Assembly: GCA_964564675.1 (NCBI GenBank)
Contig: CAZMBI010000002.1
Coordinates: forward strand, 124,001-188,000
From: CAZMBI01 sp964564675
GTDB lineage: Bacteria > Pseudomonadota > Alphaproteobacteria > Rickettsiales > UBA3002
Reading direction: 5' to 3'
DNA: 64,000 bases
Positions 1 through 8,400 of this stretch are shown in pieces. A model generated the notes under the pieces. That model worked only from the letters and a program-made list of their open reading frames with translations, was not told where the DNA came from and did not search any database. A program made the position numbers and the translations under genes. The first letter of the stretch is position 1; every line of letters begins with the position of its first letter.

Positions 1-27
1 TTTTGTAGGTTCATCATCGTCTCCTTT

Positions 28-125
28 GGAATACGGGAATATGGGAATACGCAATACGGTGAGTAAGCGGCGTTTGCTTTATTTCTCGTATTCCCGCATT
101 CCCTTATTCTCGTATTCCCGTATTC
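28..125. repeat. Inverted array of GAATACGGG-type repeats at the dnaX 3' end
   Basis: The left arm (28-59) repeats the unit GGAATACGGGAAT on the + strand. The right arm (87-125) carries the complementary unit CGTATTCCCG several times. The arms could pair as an imperfect hairpin over a loop of about 30 nt. The right arm overlaps the last codons of dnaX, so the repeat supplies the protein's C-terminal residues. A related copy lies at 16105-16131. It may act as a 3'-end or terminator structure, which is inference. Confidence 0.55.
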
Positions 126-1822
126 ATGTTTTCGTCTACTTCCACCACGTCCGCACCGGGAAAAGCCGCCATCACCTGCTGCACGGCGGGATGGGCGCGG
201 GCATAGTTGATTTTCTGTTCGCGCGCGGCGGCGGCCTGCTCGCGCAGGGTCGGTTCGCCGGGCTCCTCCGAGTATGTAACGCGCCAGGCCGCCCCTGTCC
301 AGTCTGTCAGATGGCGCGCGATCCGGGCGGGAAATTCGCTGCCCAGATGCGCCGTGGGATGCAGCACGATGTGCCCCGGCGTAAACGACACCAGCCGCAT
401 GTCGTTATAGAGGTGGCTGTATAAAATCGCCTCGCGGTGCTGTTCGAATAAGGCGACGGCGGCGGCGAAATTCTGCGGCTGCTCCTGCGGCTGCGCTGGC
501 GCGGCGGGCCGGGCGAGCGGCTCGTGCCGTACGGCCAGCGCCAGATTGCCCGCCGGGGCGCTGCGCGCGGTTGCTGCCGGTTCGGGCTGTGGGCTGGGCG
601 TGGCCGGGGCCGGCGCCGCCGGGTTTGCTGCGCCGGTATGGTGTGCGCCGCTGCTTTGCTTGTCCAGTTTGCGGATCAGTTCGTCCGGCGAGGGCAGATT
701 GGCATGATAGGCAAAACGCACGAGCAGCATTTCGGCGGCAGCCAGCGGCTGCGGCGCGGTCTTGATCTCGTCGACGCCTTTGAGCAAGAGCTGCCAGGCG
801 CGGCCCAGCGCGCTCATATCGACCGCGGCGGCGAGCTCGCCGGCTTGCTGCTGCACCTGATCGGTATAACGTAAATCTTCAGCCAGCGCGGGTGCGAGTT
901 TGATACGCGTGAGATAATGCGTCAGCGCCAGCAGATCCTGCACGATGAGCAGCGGGTCACCGCCGCGCTCATGCATCTGGCGCAGGCTTGCCACCGCCTC
1001 GGCGGCGTCGCCGGCCATTAACTGACGCAGCAGGTTAAGCGACTGGCCGGCATCGCTCATGCCGAGCATGGCGCGGGTGGCTTCGGTTTCGATGCGGGTG
1101 TTGGCTTCGGCATCCGCCTGCAGGGCGATCGCCTGGTCGAGCAGGGAGAGCGCATCGCGCACCGAGCCTTCGGCGGCGGCGGCTATCAGTTTCAGGCTCT
1201 CCGCTTCGGCGTCCACCTGTTCCTTACTGCAGATAGCGCCCAAATGCGCCGCCAGATGGTCGATATCCAGCCGGCGCAGATCAAAGCGCTGGCAGCGCGA
1301 GACAATGGTGACCGGCACCTTGCGCAGCTCGGTGGTGGCAAAGATAAAGATGACGTGCTGCGGCGGCTCTTCCAGCGTTTTGAGCAGGGCGTTAAACGCA
1401 TTTTTTGACAGCATGTGCACTTCGTCGATGATATAAATCTTATAGCGCGCCGAGGTGGGAGCATAGTGCACGGTGTCGATAATGTCGCGGATATCGTCCA
1501 CACCGGTGCGCGAGGCGGCGTCCATCTCGATAATATCGACATGGCGTTCTTCCAGAATCATTTTGCAATTGGCGCATTCGCCGCAGGGCGCGGTGGTGGG
1601 TCCGCCATTGCCGTCAGGCCCGGTGCAGTTCAATCCGCGCGCGATGATACGTGCGGCGGTGGTTTTGCCGATGCCGCGAATGCCAGTGAGCAAAAACGCA
1701 TGGGCGATGCGCCCGCTGGAAAAGGCATTGCTGAGGGTGCGCACCAGCACGTCCTGGCCAACCAAATCATCAAAGCGGCGGGGGCGGTATTTGCGGGCGA
1801 GCACTCTGTACGCGTCAGACAT
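104..1822 (-). CDS. dnaX: DNA polymerase III subunit gamma/tau
   Basis: Clamp-loader ATPase of the replicative polymerase, 572 residues. The N-terminus reads YRVLARKYRPRRFDDLVGQD, typical of DnaX. It is followed by a Walker A (GIRGIGKTTAARI, about residue 47), a four-cysteine zinc module, the DExx box IIDEVHMLS, and a sensor-1/SRC region (VSRCQRFDLRR). A Pro/Ala-rich linker (about residues 400-450) leads to a tau-like C-terminal domain. Length fits alphaproteobacterial DnaX. The last residues (NTGIRE) are encoded by the GAATACGGG repeat, so the original stop was probably displaced by repeat insertion. The next gene on this strand lies outside the window. Confidence 0.97.
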   Translation of the reverse strand: MSDAYRVLARKYRPRRFDDLVGQDVLVRTLSNAFSSGRIAHAFLLTGIRGIGKTTAARIIARGLNCTGPDGNGGPTTAPCGECANCKMILEERHVDIIEMDAASRTGVDDIRDIIDTVHYAPTSARYKIYIIDEVHMLSKNAFNALLKTLEEPPQHVIFIFATTELRKVPVTIVSRCQRFDLRRLDIDHLAAHLGAICSKEQVDAEAESLKLIAAAAEGSVRDALSLLDQAIALQADAEANTRIETEATRAMLGMSDAGQSLNLLRQLMAGDAAEAVASLRQMHERGGDPLLIVQDLLALTHYLTRIKLAPALAEDLRYTDQVQQQAGELAAAVDMSALGRAWQLLLKGVDEIKTAPQPLAAAEMLLVRFAYHANLPSPDELIRKLDKQSSGAHHTGAANPAAPAPATPSPQPEPAATARSAPAGNLALAVRHEPLARPAAPAQPQEQPQNFAAAVALFEQHREAILYSHLYNDMRLVSFTPGHIVLHPTAHLGSEFPARIARHLTDWTGAAWRVTYSEEPGEPTLREQAAAAREQKINYARAHPAVQQVMAAFPGADVVEVDENMNTGIRE

Positions 1823-2031
1823 CAGACATCGGGCATGAGATATTTAAAAATAGTCTAATGACTATAGTCGGAATACGGCACAGGGCAAGGCCAGATTGGC
1901 CTGGACAGGCCCGAAACGCTACGCAAAGCATCCGGTTTTTTTGCTCACCGCCTGATCGCTTGGCTCATCATCGCCTGATCGCATCATGACAACCCCGCCG
2001 CTGCGTTTCGTGCTTGCATCCGGCGCCGGTT

Positions 2032-2050
2032 GATAATAATAATGATTATC
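2032..2050. promoter_or_regulatory. Fur box (predicted)
   Basis: The 19-mer GATAATAATAATGATTATC matches the classical Fur consensus GATAATGATAATCATTATC at 17 of 19 positions. It lies 22 bp upstream of the start at 2073. A possible -35 (TTGCAT, 2014-2019) lies just upstream, so bound Fur would cover the -10 region. This predicts iron-dependent repression of the following gene. The match is visible; the regulation is inferred. Confidence 0.7.
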
Positions 2051-2072
2051 AATCACACAAGAAAGGGCAGTT

Positions 2073-2432
2073 ATGCAGTTTCGTATTTTCTTCGTCATGG
2101 TTTCCATGCTGGCGATGGCGGCGCAGGCCGAGCCGCGACAGGAACATTTCCACGCCGAAAAACCTGCCAGCTATGCGCAGGCGGTGAGTCAATTACAGGC
2201 GGCTACGCAGGCAGTGGAGCAGGCATTACAGAAAAATGATCTGCATGCGGTGCACAAGCAAAGCTATGTGATGGAAAAGGCCATTCAGCGCATGCAGGAA
2301 GAGCTGGCGCAGATTGCGCAGGACGTGGAGACGATGCATCTGGCATCGGAGAAAAAGCAAGGTGAAACCGTGCGCAAGGCGGTCACTGCCCTGGCGCCGC
2401 AGGTGCAGTCGATACCCGGATCGACGCGTTAG
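2073..2432 (+). CDS. Small exported protein, probably iron-regulated
   Basis: 119 residues. The first 19 form a signal peptide (hydrophobic FRIFFVMVSMLAMAAQ, cleavage near AQA-EP). The mature part is mostly helical and heptad-like: SYAQAVSQLQAATQAVEQAL, then MEKAIQRMQEELAQIAQDV. It suggests a small periplasmic helical bundle, perhaps metal-related. The mature N-terminus has two His (EHFHAE), and more His and Met follow. The start is preceded by AAAGGG. A Fur-box-like site lies just upstream, and no partner gene follows closely. I do not recognise a named family; the gene may serve iron or other metal homeostasis. Confidence 0.75.
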   Translation: MQFRIFFVMVSMLAMAAQAEPRQEHFHAEKPASYAQAVSQLQAATQAVEQALQKNDLHAVHKQSYVMEKAIQRMQEELAQIAQDVETMHLASEKKQGETVRKAVTALAPQVQSIPGSTR

Positions 2433-2716
2433 GCGATCGCGCCATCAAGGGCGACTGAGCGTGTGACTGGACACGACCCGGCGCGGATTTACCTGGGCTG
2501 CTGCCTTTCGGCCCTGACCCGGTCGGCAAGGGCGCCGCCCGTGCCAGCCACAGCCCTGAGATATAACCGTTTGCGGGCGGGCTTGTCACGTGATTTATCG
2601 CACCGTAATGCCTGAGGACGGCGGCCGTTGCCGGCGCAAGCAAGCCAAAGGCGTGCGTTTACGCCACAGCGGCGACTGCGTTGCACCCGTTTTAAGGAAG
2701 ATTAATCAGCCGGGCG

Positions 2717-2746
2717 TTGATTCACGGGCCATGGCTGGGCTATAGT
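2717..2746 (+). promoter_or_regulatory. Sigma70-type promoter of ftsK
   Basis: TTGATT (2717-2722), an 18-nt spacer and TATAGT (2741-2746) give a -35/-10 pair with 4/6 and 5/6 matches. Transcription would begin near 2753, 57 nt before the chosen ftsK start. The longest reading frame begins with the TTG of this -35 box, so that extension is not coding. Confidence 0.5.
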
Positions 2747-2809
2747 GTGGGAAAAATACACGGTGCCATGCCCGCAGCATGCGCCAAAACTGTGAATTGG
2801 GTATACGCT

Positions 2810-5149
2810 ATGCCAACCAAGAAAGCCGTGACGGCGCCGTCTTCTGTGCGTGAGTTTTGCACCAGGCGTCTGCAGGAGGGTGTCGGCCTGTTCTGCGTGC
2901 TGGCCGCCGTGTTTATTGCCGTTTCTCTGCTCAGCTTCCACGGGGCGGACCCGTCGTTTAACCAGACCGGCGGCGAACAGATTCATAATAGCGGCGGGGT
3001 CATCGGCGCCTATATTGCCGATCTGCTGTTGCAGACGGTGGGGCTGGCCAGTGTGCTGGTCGTGCTCTGCGGACTGACCTGGAGCTGGCGGCTGATCAGT
3101 AAGCAGCGGGTGTATGGCTGGTGGCTGAAAGTAACTGCGCTGTTGGTGGCGCTGGTCTTGGTTTCGGCGCTGCTCGCCTTTTCCGCCGGCTGGGACGGCT
3201 GGCCGATTCAAACCGGCCTGGGGGGCTCGATCGGCTATATCGTGCATGCCGAACTGAAAGGCCTGCTCAGCGTGTGGGGGATGACGGCGTTGATGGCCGC
3301 GCTGAGTATCGCCGCCCTGCCGCTAGCGTTCGGGTTGCGTCGGCAGGAATGGCTGGCAATCGGCCTGTTGTTCGGCGCGGCAGGTAACTGGCTGTGGCAC
3401 GGGGTGCTGTTGGTGCGCGACGCGCTGCGCGGCGTGGTGGCCGAAGATGATGACGACACTGAAGACGAAGCCCCCGCTAAAGATCACAAGACCGGTCGGG
3501 CGCGGGTGCGTGAAGGCACGGCAAACGCACCCAAGCTGCAACTGAAAAAGATACCGGCCAAGGCGGTGGTTGAACGGCGTAAGGATCAGGCGGAAGAAGA
3601 CGAAGACGAGGAGACACAAGGCGCGTTCGACTTGAGTGCATATGACGGCGATTACGAGCTGCCATCGTATAATCTGCTGACCAAGATGCCGGCCAAAGCC
3701 AGGAAAAAGAAAATCAGCGAGGCTTCGCTGTCGCAAAATGCCAGCCTGCTGGAGCAGACGCTGGTTGATTTTGGCGTAAAAGGCGAAATCACTCGTGTGC
3801 GCCCCGGCCCGGTGGTTACGTTGTATGAGCTGGAGCCTTCGGCGGGCACCAAATCCTCGCGCGTGATCGGGCTGGCCGATGATATCGCGCGCTCAATGAG
3901 TGCGACTTCGGCGCGGATTTCGGTGGTTCAGGGCAAAAACGCGCTGGGCATTGAAATGCCTAACAGTGAGCGCGAAACGGTCTATCTGCGCGAAATGCTG
4001 GAGCATGACGCCTATAAAAACAGCCATGCCAAACTGCCGCTGGTGCTGGGCAAAGATATCGGCGGCGATCCGGTCATCGCTGATCTGGCGCGCATGCCGC
4101 ATTTGCTGGTGGCGGGTACAACCGGTTCGGGCAAATCGGTGGCGATTAATACCATGATCATGTCGCTGATTTACCGGCTGACGCCGGATCAGTGCAAATT
4201 TATCATGATCGATCCTAAGATGCTGGAATTATCCGTTTATGACGATATTCCGCATTTGCTCTCGCCGGTAGTCACCGAGCCGAGTAAGGCGGTGGTGGCG
4301 CTGAAATGGACGGTCAAGGAAATGGAGAACCGTTACCGCCTGATGTCCAATCTCGGCGTACGCAATATCGAAAATTACAATAAACGCATCCGCGAAGCGG
4401 CGGAAAAAGGCGAGGAATTGTTCCGTACCGTGCAGACCGGATTCGATCCGGAAACCGGCAAGCCGGTGATGGAAAAAGTGGCCATCGATATGAACCCGCT
4501 GCCGCTGATTGTGGTGATGGTCGATGAAATGGCCGATCTCATGCTGGTCTCAGGCAAGGAAATCGAAACCTCGATTCAGCGCCTGGCGCAGATGGCGCGC
4601 GCGGCGGGGATACATATCATCATGGCCACGCAGCGTCCGTCGGTGGATGTCATCACCGGGGTGATTAAGGCGAATTTCCCGACACGGGTCAGTTTTCAGG
4701 TCACCAGCAAGATCGACAGCCGCACGATTTTAGGTGAGCAGGGCGCGGAGCAACTGCTCGGCCAGGGTGATATGTTGTTTATGGCCGGCGGCGGGCGGAT
4801 TCAGCGTGTGCACGGGCCATTTATTTCTGATAAGGAAGTCGATAAAATCGTCTCCTTCCTGAGAACCCAGGGTGATCCAGTGTATGTCGAAGATGTGACG
4901 CGGGAGGACGAAAGCGCCGGCTATAGCGGCGAAGGCGGCGATGGCGATGATGAGGAGAAGGCTTTATATGATCAGGCCGTAGAAATTGTATTGCGTGACC
5001 AAAAGGCGTCAACCAGCTATATTCAACGCAAACTCAAGATAGGATATAATCGTGCAGCGCGGCTTATTGAACAGATGGAAGAAGACGGGATCGTCGGTCA
5101 GGCGAATCATATCGGCAAGCGCGAGGTGTTGCATCGGGCGGCGAGCTGA
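2810..5149 (+). CDS. ftsK: DNA translocase FtsK
   Basis: Septal DNA pump that clears chromosome termini and activates XerCD recombination. The ATG at 2810 is chosen because a promoter covers the longer frame; this gives 779 residues. The N-terminus has four hydrophobic membrane segments (about residues 20-200). A short acidic/basic linker follows, then the alpha and beta motor domains with Walker A GTTGSGKS and Walker B LIVVMVDEMADLM. The C-terminal winged-helix gamma domain (YDQAVEIVLRDQKASTSYIQ) recognises KOPS sites. The linker is short, as usual in alphaproteobacteria. lolA follows at once. Confidence 0.96.
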   Translation: MPTKKAVTAPSSVREFCTRRLQEGVGLFCVLAAVFIAVSLLSFHGADPSFNQTGGEQIHNSGGVIGAYIADLLLQTVGLASVLVVLCGLTWSWRLISKQRVYGWWLKVTALLVALVLVSALLAFSAGWDGWPIQTGLGGSIGYIVHAELKGLLSVWGMTALMAALSIAALPLAFGLRRQEWLAIGLLFGAAGNWLWHGVLLVRDALRGVVAEDDDDTEDEAPAKDHKTGRARVREGTANAPKLQLKKIPAKAVVERRKDQAEEDEDEETQGAFDLSAYDGDYELPSYNLLTKMPAKARKKKISEASLSQNASLLEQTLVDFGVKGEITRVRPGPVVTLYELEPSAGTKSSRVIGLADDIARSMSATSARISVVQGKNALGIEMPNSERETVYLREMLEHDAYKNSHAKLPLVLGKDIGGDPVIADLARMPHLLVAGTTGSGKSVAINTMIMSLIYRLTPDQCKFIMIDPKMLELSVYDDIPHLLSPVVTEPSKAVVALKWTVKEMENRYRLMSNLGVRNIENYNKRIREAAEKGEELFRTVQTGFDPETGKPVMEKVAIDMNPLPLIVVMVDEMADLMLVSGKEIETSIQRLAQMARAAGIHIIMATQRPSVDVITGVIKANFPTRVSFQVTSKIDSRTILGEQGAEQLLGQGDMLFMAGGGRIQRVHGPFISDKEVDKIVSFLRTQGDPVYVEDVTREDESAGYSGEGGDGDDEEKALYDQAVEIVLRDQKASTSYIQRKLKIGYNRAARLIEQMEEDGIVGQANHIGKREVLHRAAS

Positions 5150-5159
5150 AAGGATCGGG

Positions 5160-5822
5160 ATTCGGCAGTCAGAATCCGCGGAAACGACGCACCCTGTATC
5201 CCGCAAGCTGAACCCTGAAACGTTTTTGGCGTGTTGCTTCCTATTCGGCGCATCTGTGGCCCACGCCGCCACACCGGTGGAGACGCTCGATCGCGTCGAG
5301 GATTATCTTAACGCCATTAAAACCATCAAGGCCGAATTTACCCAGGTGGCGCCGGATGGCTCACTGGCGGAAGGGACCGTGTTCATCAAACGACCGGGCA
5401 AGATGCGCTGGCAATATGCCCCGCCCACGCCGGTGCTGATGGTCTCCGACGGTGACACGCTGGTCTATTATGACTATGAACTCGACCAGATCAGCCGGGT
5501 GGCGCTCGATGACACGCTGGCCGGGCTGCTGGCGCAGCCCAATATCGATTTTGAGGATGACAGTCTGCGTGTGATTAATTTCCGCGAAGGGGCCCGCTCG
5601 ATCCGCTTTACCGTCCTGAAAACCGGGCAGGCCGATGAGGGGACGCTGACCCTGGAGCTTTCTGACAAACCCCTGAAAATTAAAAATATTGCAGTTTCTG
5701 ATGCGACCGGGAATATTACCTCGATCCAGCTGCAGGATGCCCGCTACAACCTGGCGTTGGATGACGAACTGTTCGTCTTCGAGAATCCACGCAGTATCTT
5801 TAAACCCCGCTACAAGCCGTAA
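5160..5822 (+). CDS. lolA: Outer-membrane lipoprotein carrier LolA
   Basis: Periplasmic chaperone that carries lipoproteins from LolCDE to LolB. The mature region begins near ATPVETLDRVEDYLNAIKTI and continues with the family signatures AEFTQVAPDG, GKMRWQYAPP and GDTLVYYDYELDQ. A signal peptide core (FLACCFLFGASVAHA) precedes it. No ATG or GTG lies between the ftsK stop and the signal peptide. An SD-like AAAGGA (5149-5154) stands 5 nt before an ATT at 5160, which I take as the start (220 residues, n-region with R/K). Alternatives are TTG 5226, giving too short a signal, or GTG 5052 inside ftsK. Function is firm, the start is not. Confidence 0.85.
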   Translation: MRQSESAETTHPVSRKLNPETFLACCFLFGASVAHAATPVETLDRVEDYLNAIKTIKAEFTQVAPDGSLAEGTVFIKRPGKMRWQYAPPTPVLMVSDGDTLVYYDYELDQISRVALDDTLAGLLAQPNIDFEDDSLRVINFREGARSIRFTVLKTGQADEGTLTLELSDKPLKIKNIAVSDATGNITSIQLQDARYNLALDDELFVFENPRSIFKPRYKP

Positions 5823-5944
5823 CCCGCGGCGTTTGATGCATTGCCGTGGCGGCGGCATAATTCACTAAAATGTCACACACGGGTCGGTGCTTTCGGGCTA
5901 AACTGATTTTATTGACAACAAACTACCAAAACAGGGGATTTACC

Positions 5945-6163
5945 ATGATCGAACAGGGCAAAGAACACGTACTCATCTCGGATATGATTATGGCGATGAT
6001 GGGCGTGGACCGGCTGGCCTATGTCAAGCCCGTGTTCGAGGAAGAAGAAACCTGCTATGTGGTCTATGCCGCCGACGGCACAGAGCTGGCATCATTTGAC
6101 TCCATGGATGAGGCGTTTCTATCGGTTAAACGCCATAATCTGACCCCGGTCAATATTCATTGA
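5945..6163 (+). CDS. DUF1150 family small protein
   Basis: 72 residues. The C-terminal half, YVVYAADGTELASFDSMDEA and then VKRHNLTPVNIH, matches the alphaproteobacterial DUF1150 pattern (alternating small and hydrophobic residues, ending HDLxPVxVH). No signal peptide or membrane segment. The ATG follows AGGGGA at a suitable distance. The function of the family is unknown; it is often found near stress or housekeeping genes. Confidence 0.75.
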   Translation: MIEQGKEHVLISDMIMAMMGVDRLAYVKPVFEEEETCYVVYAADGTELASFDSMDEAFLSVKRHNLTPVNIH

Positions 6164-6351
6164 GACCATAGTATCCGTCGGCTCTTGTCCAGTCCCGTCA
6201 TGGCTGCGAAGGCAGGCATTTTTTTCAGCTTAGGTGCTAAATCGGATCATGTCCATGCTTTCGCGGGAATGATGGGTTAAAACCCGACGGATGCAATAAT
6301 GGCTATGCCGAACGGGCGTGAGCATCTCCTGCTGCATAACGCGCGCAAAGC

Positions 6352-7344
6352 CTATAAAGGTTGGCGTCCCGGCTCTCCAACGGTCAGTGTAAACATCTCT
6401 TGTATAACGATCTCCGGGTCGTCCTGCCCGCGTTTGAGAATGACATGCCCGCTATACAGGCCTTCACGCCAGACATCGCCCTGGCGGCGTTTGCCGATAT
6501 ACTGAAAATAAACCGCCTTGTTTTTCTCAAACTGTTTGCTGTGATGTACAAAATGCTCGCCGTCAGGATCTTTCAGCATCAGCTCGAGCGTATCGCCCTC
6601 GCGGGCGCCCATTATATCCGCCCAGAAGATGATGGCATCCGCCTGAATCGGCATACGATCCCGGCGGAACTTGCCGTCGCGCGCGCCATCGGCGTTGGGG
6701 ACGCGGGCGGTAAAGCCGTGGGTGAGCAGGGCAGTGGGCTGATAGGCCAGCTCGGCACGTGCGGATTCGTGCCACAGCGGTTGGTGTTTCCCGTCACAGC
6801 GTGTGGCGGCCATCGGCCCGGCGAACGGATCAATGGTGTTACCGTCGCCGTCCCGAACTTCCAGATGCACATGCGGAAATTCGGTCTGACCGGACAGGCC
6901 GATCTGGCCGAGCACCTCGCCGGCGTGCACCGCATCGCCTTTGGTTACCGCAATCGAGCCGTTCTTCAGGTGGCAATATTGCGTCTGAAAGCCGTTATCA
7001 TGTTCGAGCAGGACGCCGTTGCCGCACTCGCGGTGTTTAACTGACTCATGCCTGTCGCCGCGCAGGCCTTGATCGGGCATGCCGTCGCGAATGGCGCGCA
7101 CCTCGCCGTCAGCCGCGGCGAGCACATCGATACCCCGGCGCATATGGACCAGATCGCGGGCGCGAAAGTCGGTGCCCTTATGGCCGTCATAAGACAGCGG
7201 TCCGCAGGTATAATCGCGCCAGCCTTCGCCGCGGTCCAAATCGACATAATTCTGGATGAAACATTCGGTGCCGAGCTTGCAGTCAACCGGTATGTGCAGG
7301 CTCAGCGCGGCTGCTAATGGCAGCGTATACAGGAAGGACAGCAT
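6352..7344 (-). CDS. M23 family metallopeptidase (exported)
   Basis: 330 residues with an N-terminal signal-like segment (LSFLYTLPLAAALSLHIPVD). The LytM/M23 core follows: zinc ligands in HKGTDFR (H, D) and HVHLEVRDG (HxH), joined by the Gly-rich GNGVLLEHDNGFQTQYCHL. All ligands are present, so it is probably an active peptidoglycan endopeptidase. The region after residue 200 (IFWADIMGAREGDTLELMLK) looks like a C-terminal beta-sandwich, which may bind substrate. Several cysteines suggest periplasmic disulphides. It stands alone on the minus strand. Confidence 0.9.
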   Translation of the reverse strand: MLSFLYTLPLAAALSLHIPVDCKLGTECFIQNYVDLDRGEGWRDYTCGPLSYDGHKGTDFRARDLVHMRRGIDVLAAADGEVRAIRDGMPDQGLRGDRHESVKHRECGNGVLLEHDNGFQTQYCHLKNGSIAVTKGDAVHAGEVLGQIGLSGQTEFPHVHLEVRDGDGNTIDPFAGPMAATRCDGKHQPLWHESARAELAYQPTALLTHGFTARVPNADGARDGKFRRDRMPIQADAIIFWADIMGAREGDTLELMLKDPDGEHFVHHSKQFEKNKAVYFQYIGKRRQGDVWREGLYSGHVILKRGQDDPEIVIQEMFTLTVGEPGRQPL

Positions 7345-7526
7345 GAAGGTGACACGTTATGGGTTAGTAATTGCGCGTAAGGTAAAGCAGTTAATGGCGG
7401 CTGGCAACTCGGAACGTTCCACCTATCGCTCATATATAGCCAACTGACTTTATGCTTCCCATAAAGACGCCCGCTACGCGGCGGAATACCGCTCTTGCGA
7501 GCGGGCTTCATTGTCGATTTACAAAG

Positions 7527-8327
7527 TTAATCGACAATATTTAGCGCCATCGTCACCGGGACATGATCGGACGGGCTGTCCCATCCGCGCGCTTCGCGGG
7601 TAATGGTGCCCGATTGCAGCTGCGGCAGCAGCGCCGGGGTGACCCAGATATGATCCAGCCGCCGCCCGCGGTCGGACCTGGCCCAGTCGCGGTTGCGGTA
7701 ACTCCACCAGCTATAGAGTTTTTCCGAGGCGGGCACGAAATGGCGCATGACATCCACCCATTGCGACGCCTCCTGCAGGGCGGTCAGCCTTTCCACCTCC
7801 ATCGGTGTGTGGCTGACCACTTTGAGCAGTTGTTTATGGGACCACACATCGTGTTCCTGCGGGGCGATGTTGAAATCGCCCAGAATAATCACGCGGTCTT
7901 CGGGGGTAATGGTTTGCGCCGACCAGCGCGCCATGGCGTCGACAAAATCCAGCTTGTCTTTGAATTTAGGGTTTTGCCCGGGATCCGGTATATCGCCGCC
8001 GGCGGGGATATAAAAATTGTGCAGCACAATATTGCCGGGCAGGCGTACCGCCATGTGGCGCTTTTCATCCTTGTCGATGAATTGCCCGTTATGCAGGTGC
8101 TCAAGCGGTCGTTTCGACAGAACGGCTACGCCGTGATAGCTCTTCTGGCCGCTGTAATAGACATACTCAAAACCCAGACGCTGCATGGTTTGCAACGGAA
8201 ACGCGGCGTCATCCACCTTGGTTTCCTGCAGGCAGAGAATGTCGGGATCGGTATGGTCGCAAAACCGGCGGATCAGGTCTTCGCGAATGCGGATGGAATT
8301 GATGTTCCACGAGGCGATGCGTACCAT
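7527..8327 (-). CDS. xthA: Exodeoxyribonuclease III
   Basis: AP endonuclease/3'-5' exonuclease of base-excision repair, 266 residues. Motifs in order: the N-terminal metal-site region SWNINSIRIR, LCLQETKVDD (catalytic Glu), YYSGQKSYHGVAVLSK, ILGDFNIAPQ (catalytic D/N), WWSYRNRDWARS, RLDHIWVTPAL and the terminal SDHVPV (Asp-His). All catalytic residues are present and length is normal. The aldehyde dehydrogenase gene lies upstream on the same strand with a 73-bp gap. A short hairpin (CCGCTC/GAGCGG) just downstream may end the transcript. Confidence 0.96.
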   Translation of the reverse strand: MVRIASWNINSIRIREDLIRRFCDHTDPDILCLQETKVDDAAFPLQTMQRLGFEYVYYSGQKSYHGVAVLSKRPLEHLHNGQFIDKDEKRHMAVRLPGNIVLHNFYIPAGGDIPDPGQNPKFKDKLDFVDAMARWSAQTITPEDRVIILGDFNIAPQEHDVWSHKQLLKVVSHTPMEVERLTALQEASQWVDVMRHFVPASEKLYSWWSYRNRDWARSDRGRRLDHIWVTPALLPQLQSGTITREARGWDSPSDHVPVTMALNIVD

Positions 8328-8400
8328 GAATTTCAGATCACATATATCTATTAGCCAGGTTTTTTTGTAAATCCTCTATCCGCAAGCTGCAATCCTCCAT

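Noticed and set aside
28..125. CRISPR array
   Set aside because: Units are short, adjacent and inverted with no spacers of constant length; no cas genes.
2717..2809. Upstream extension of ftsK from a TTG
   Set aside because: The TTG is part of a good -35 box and the added residues lack FtsK similarity.
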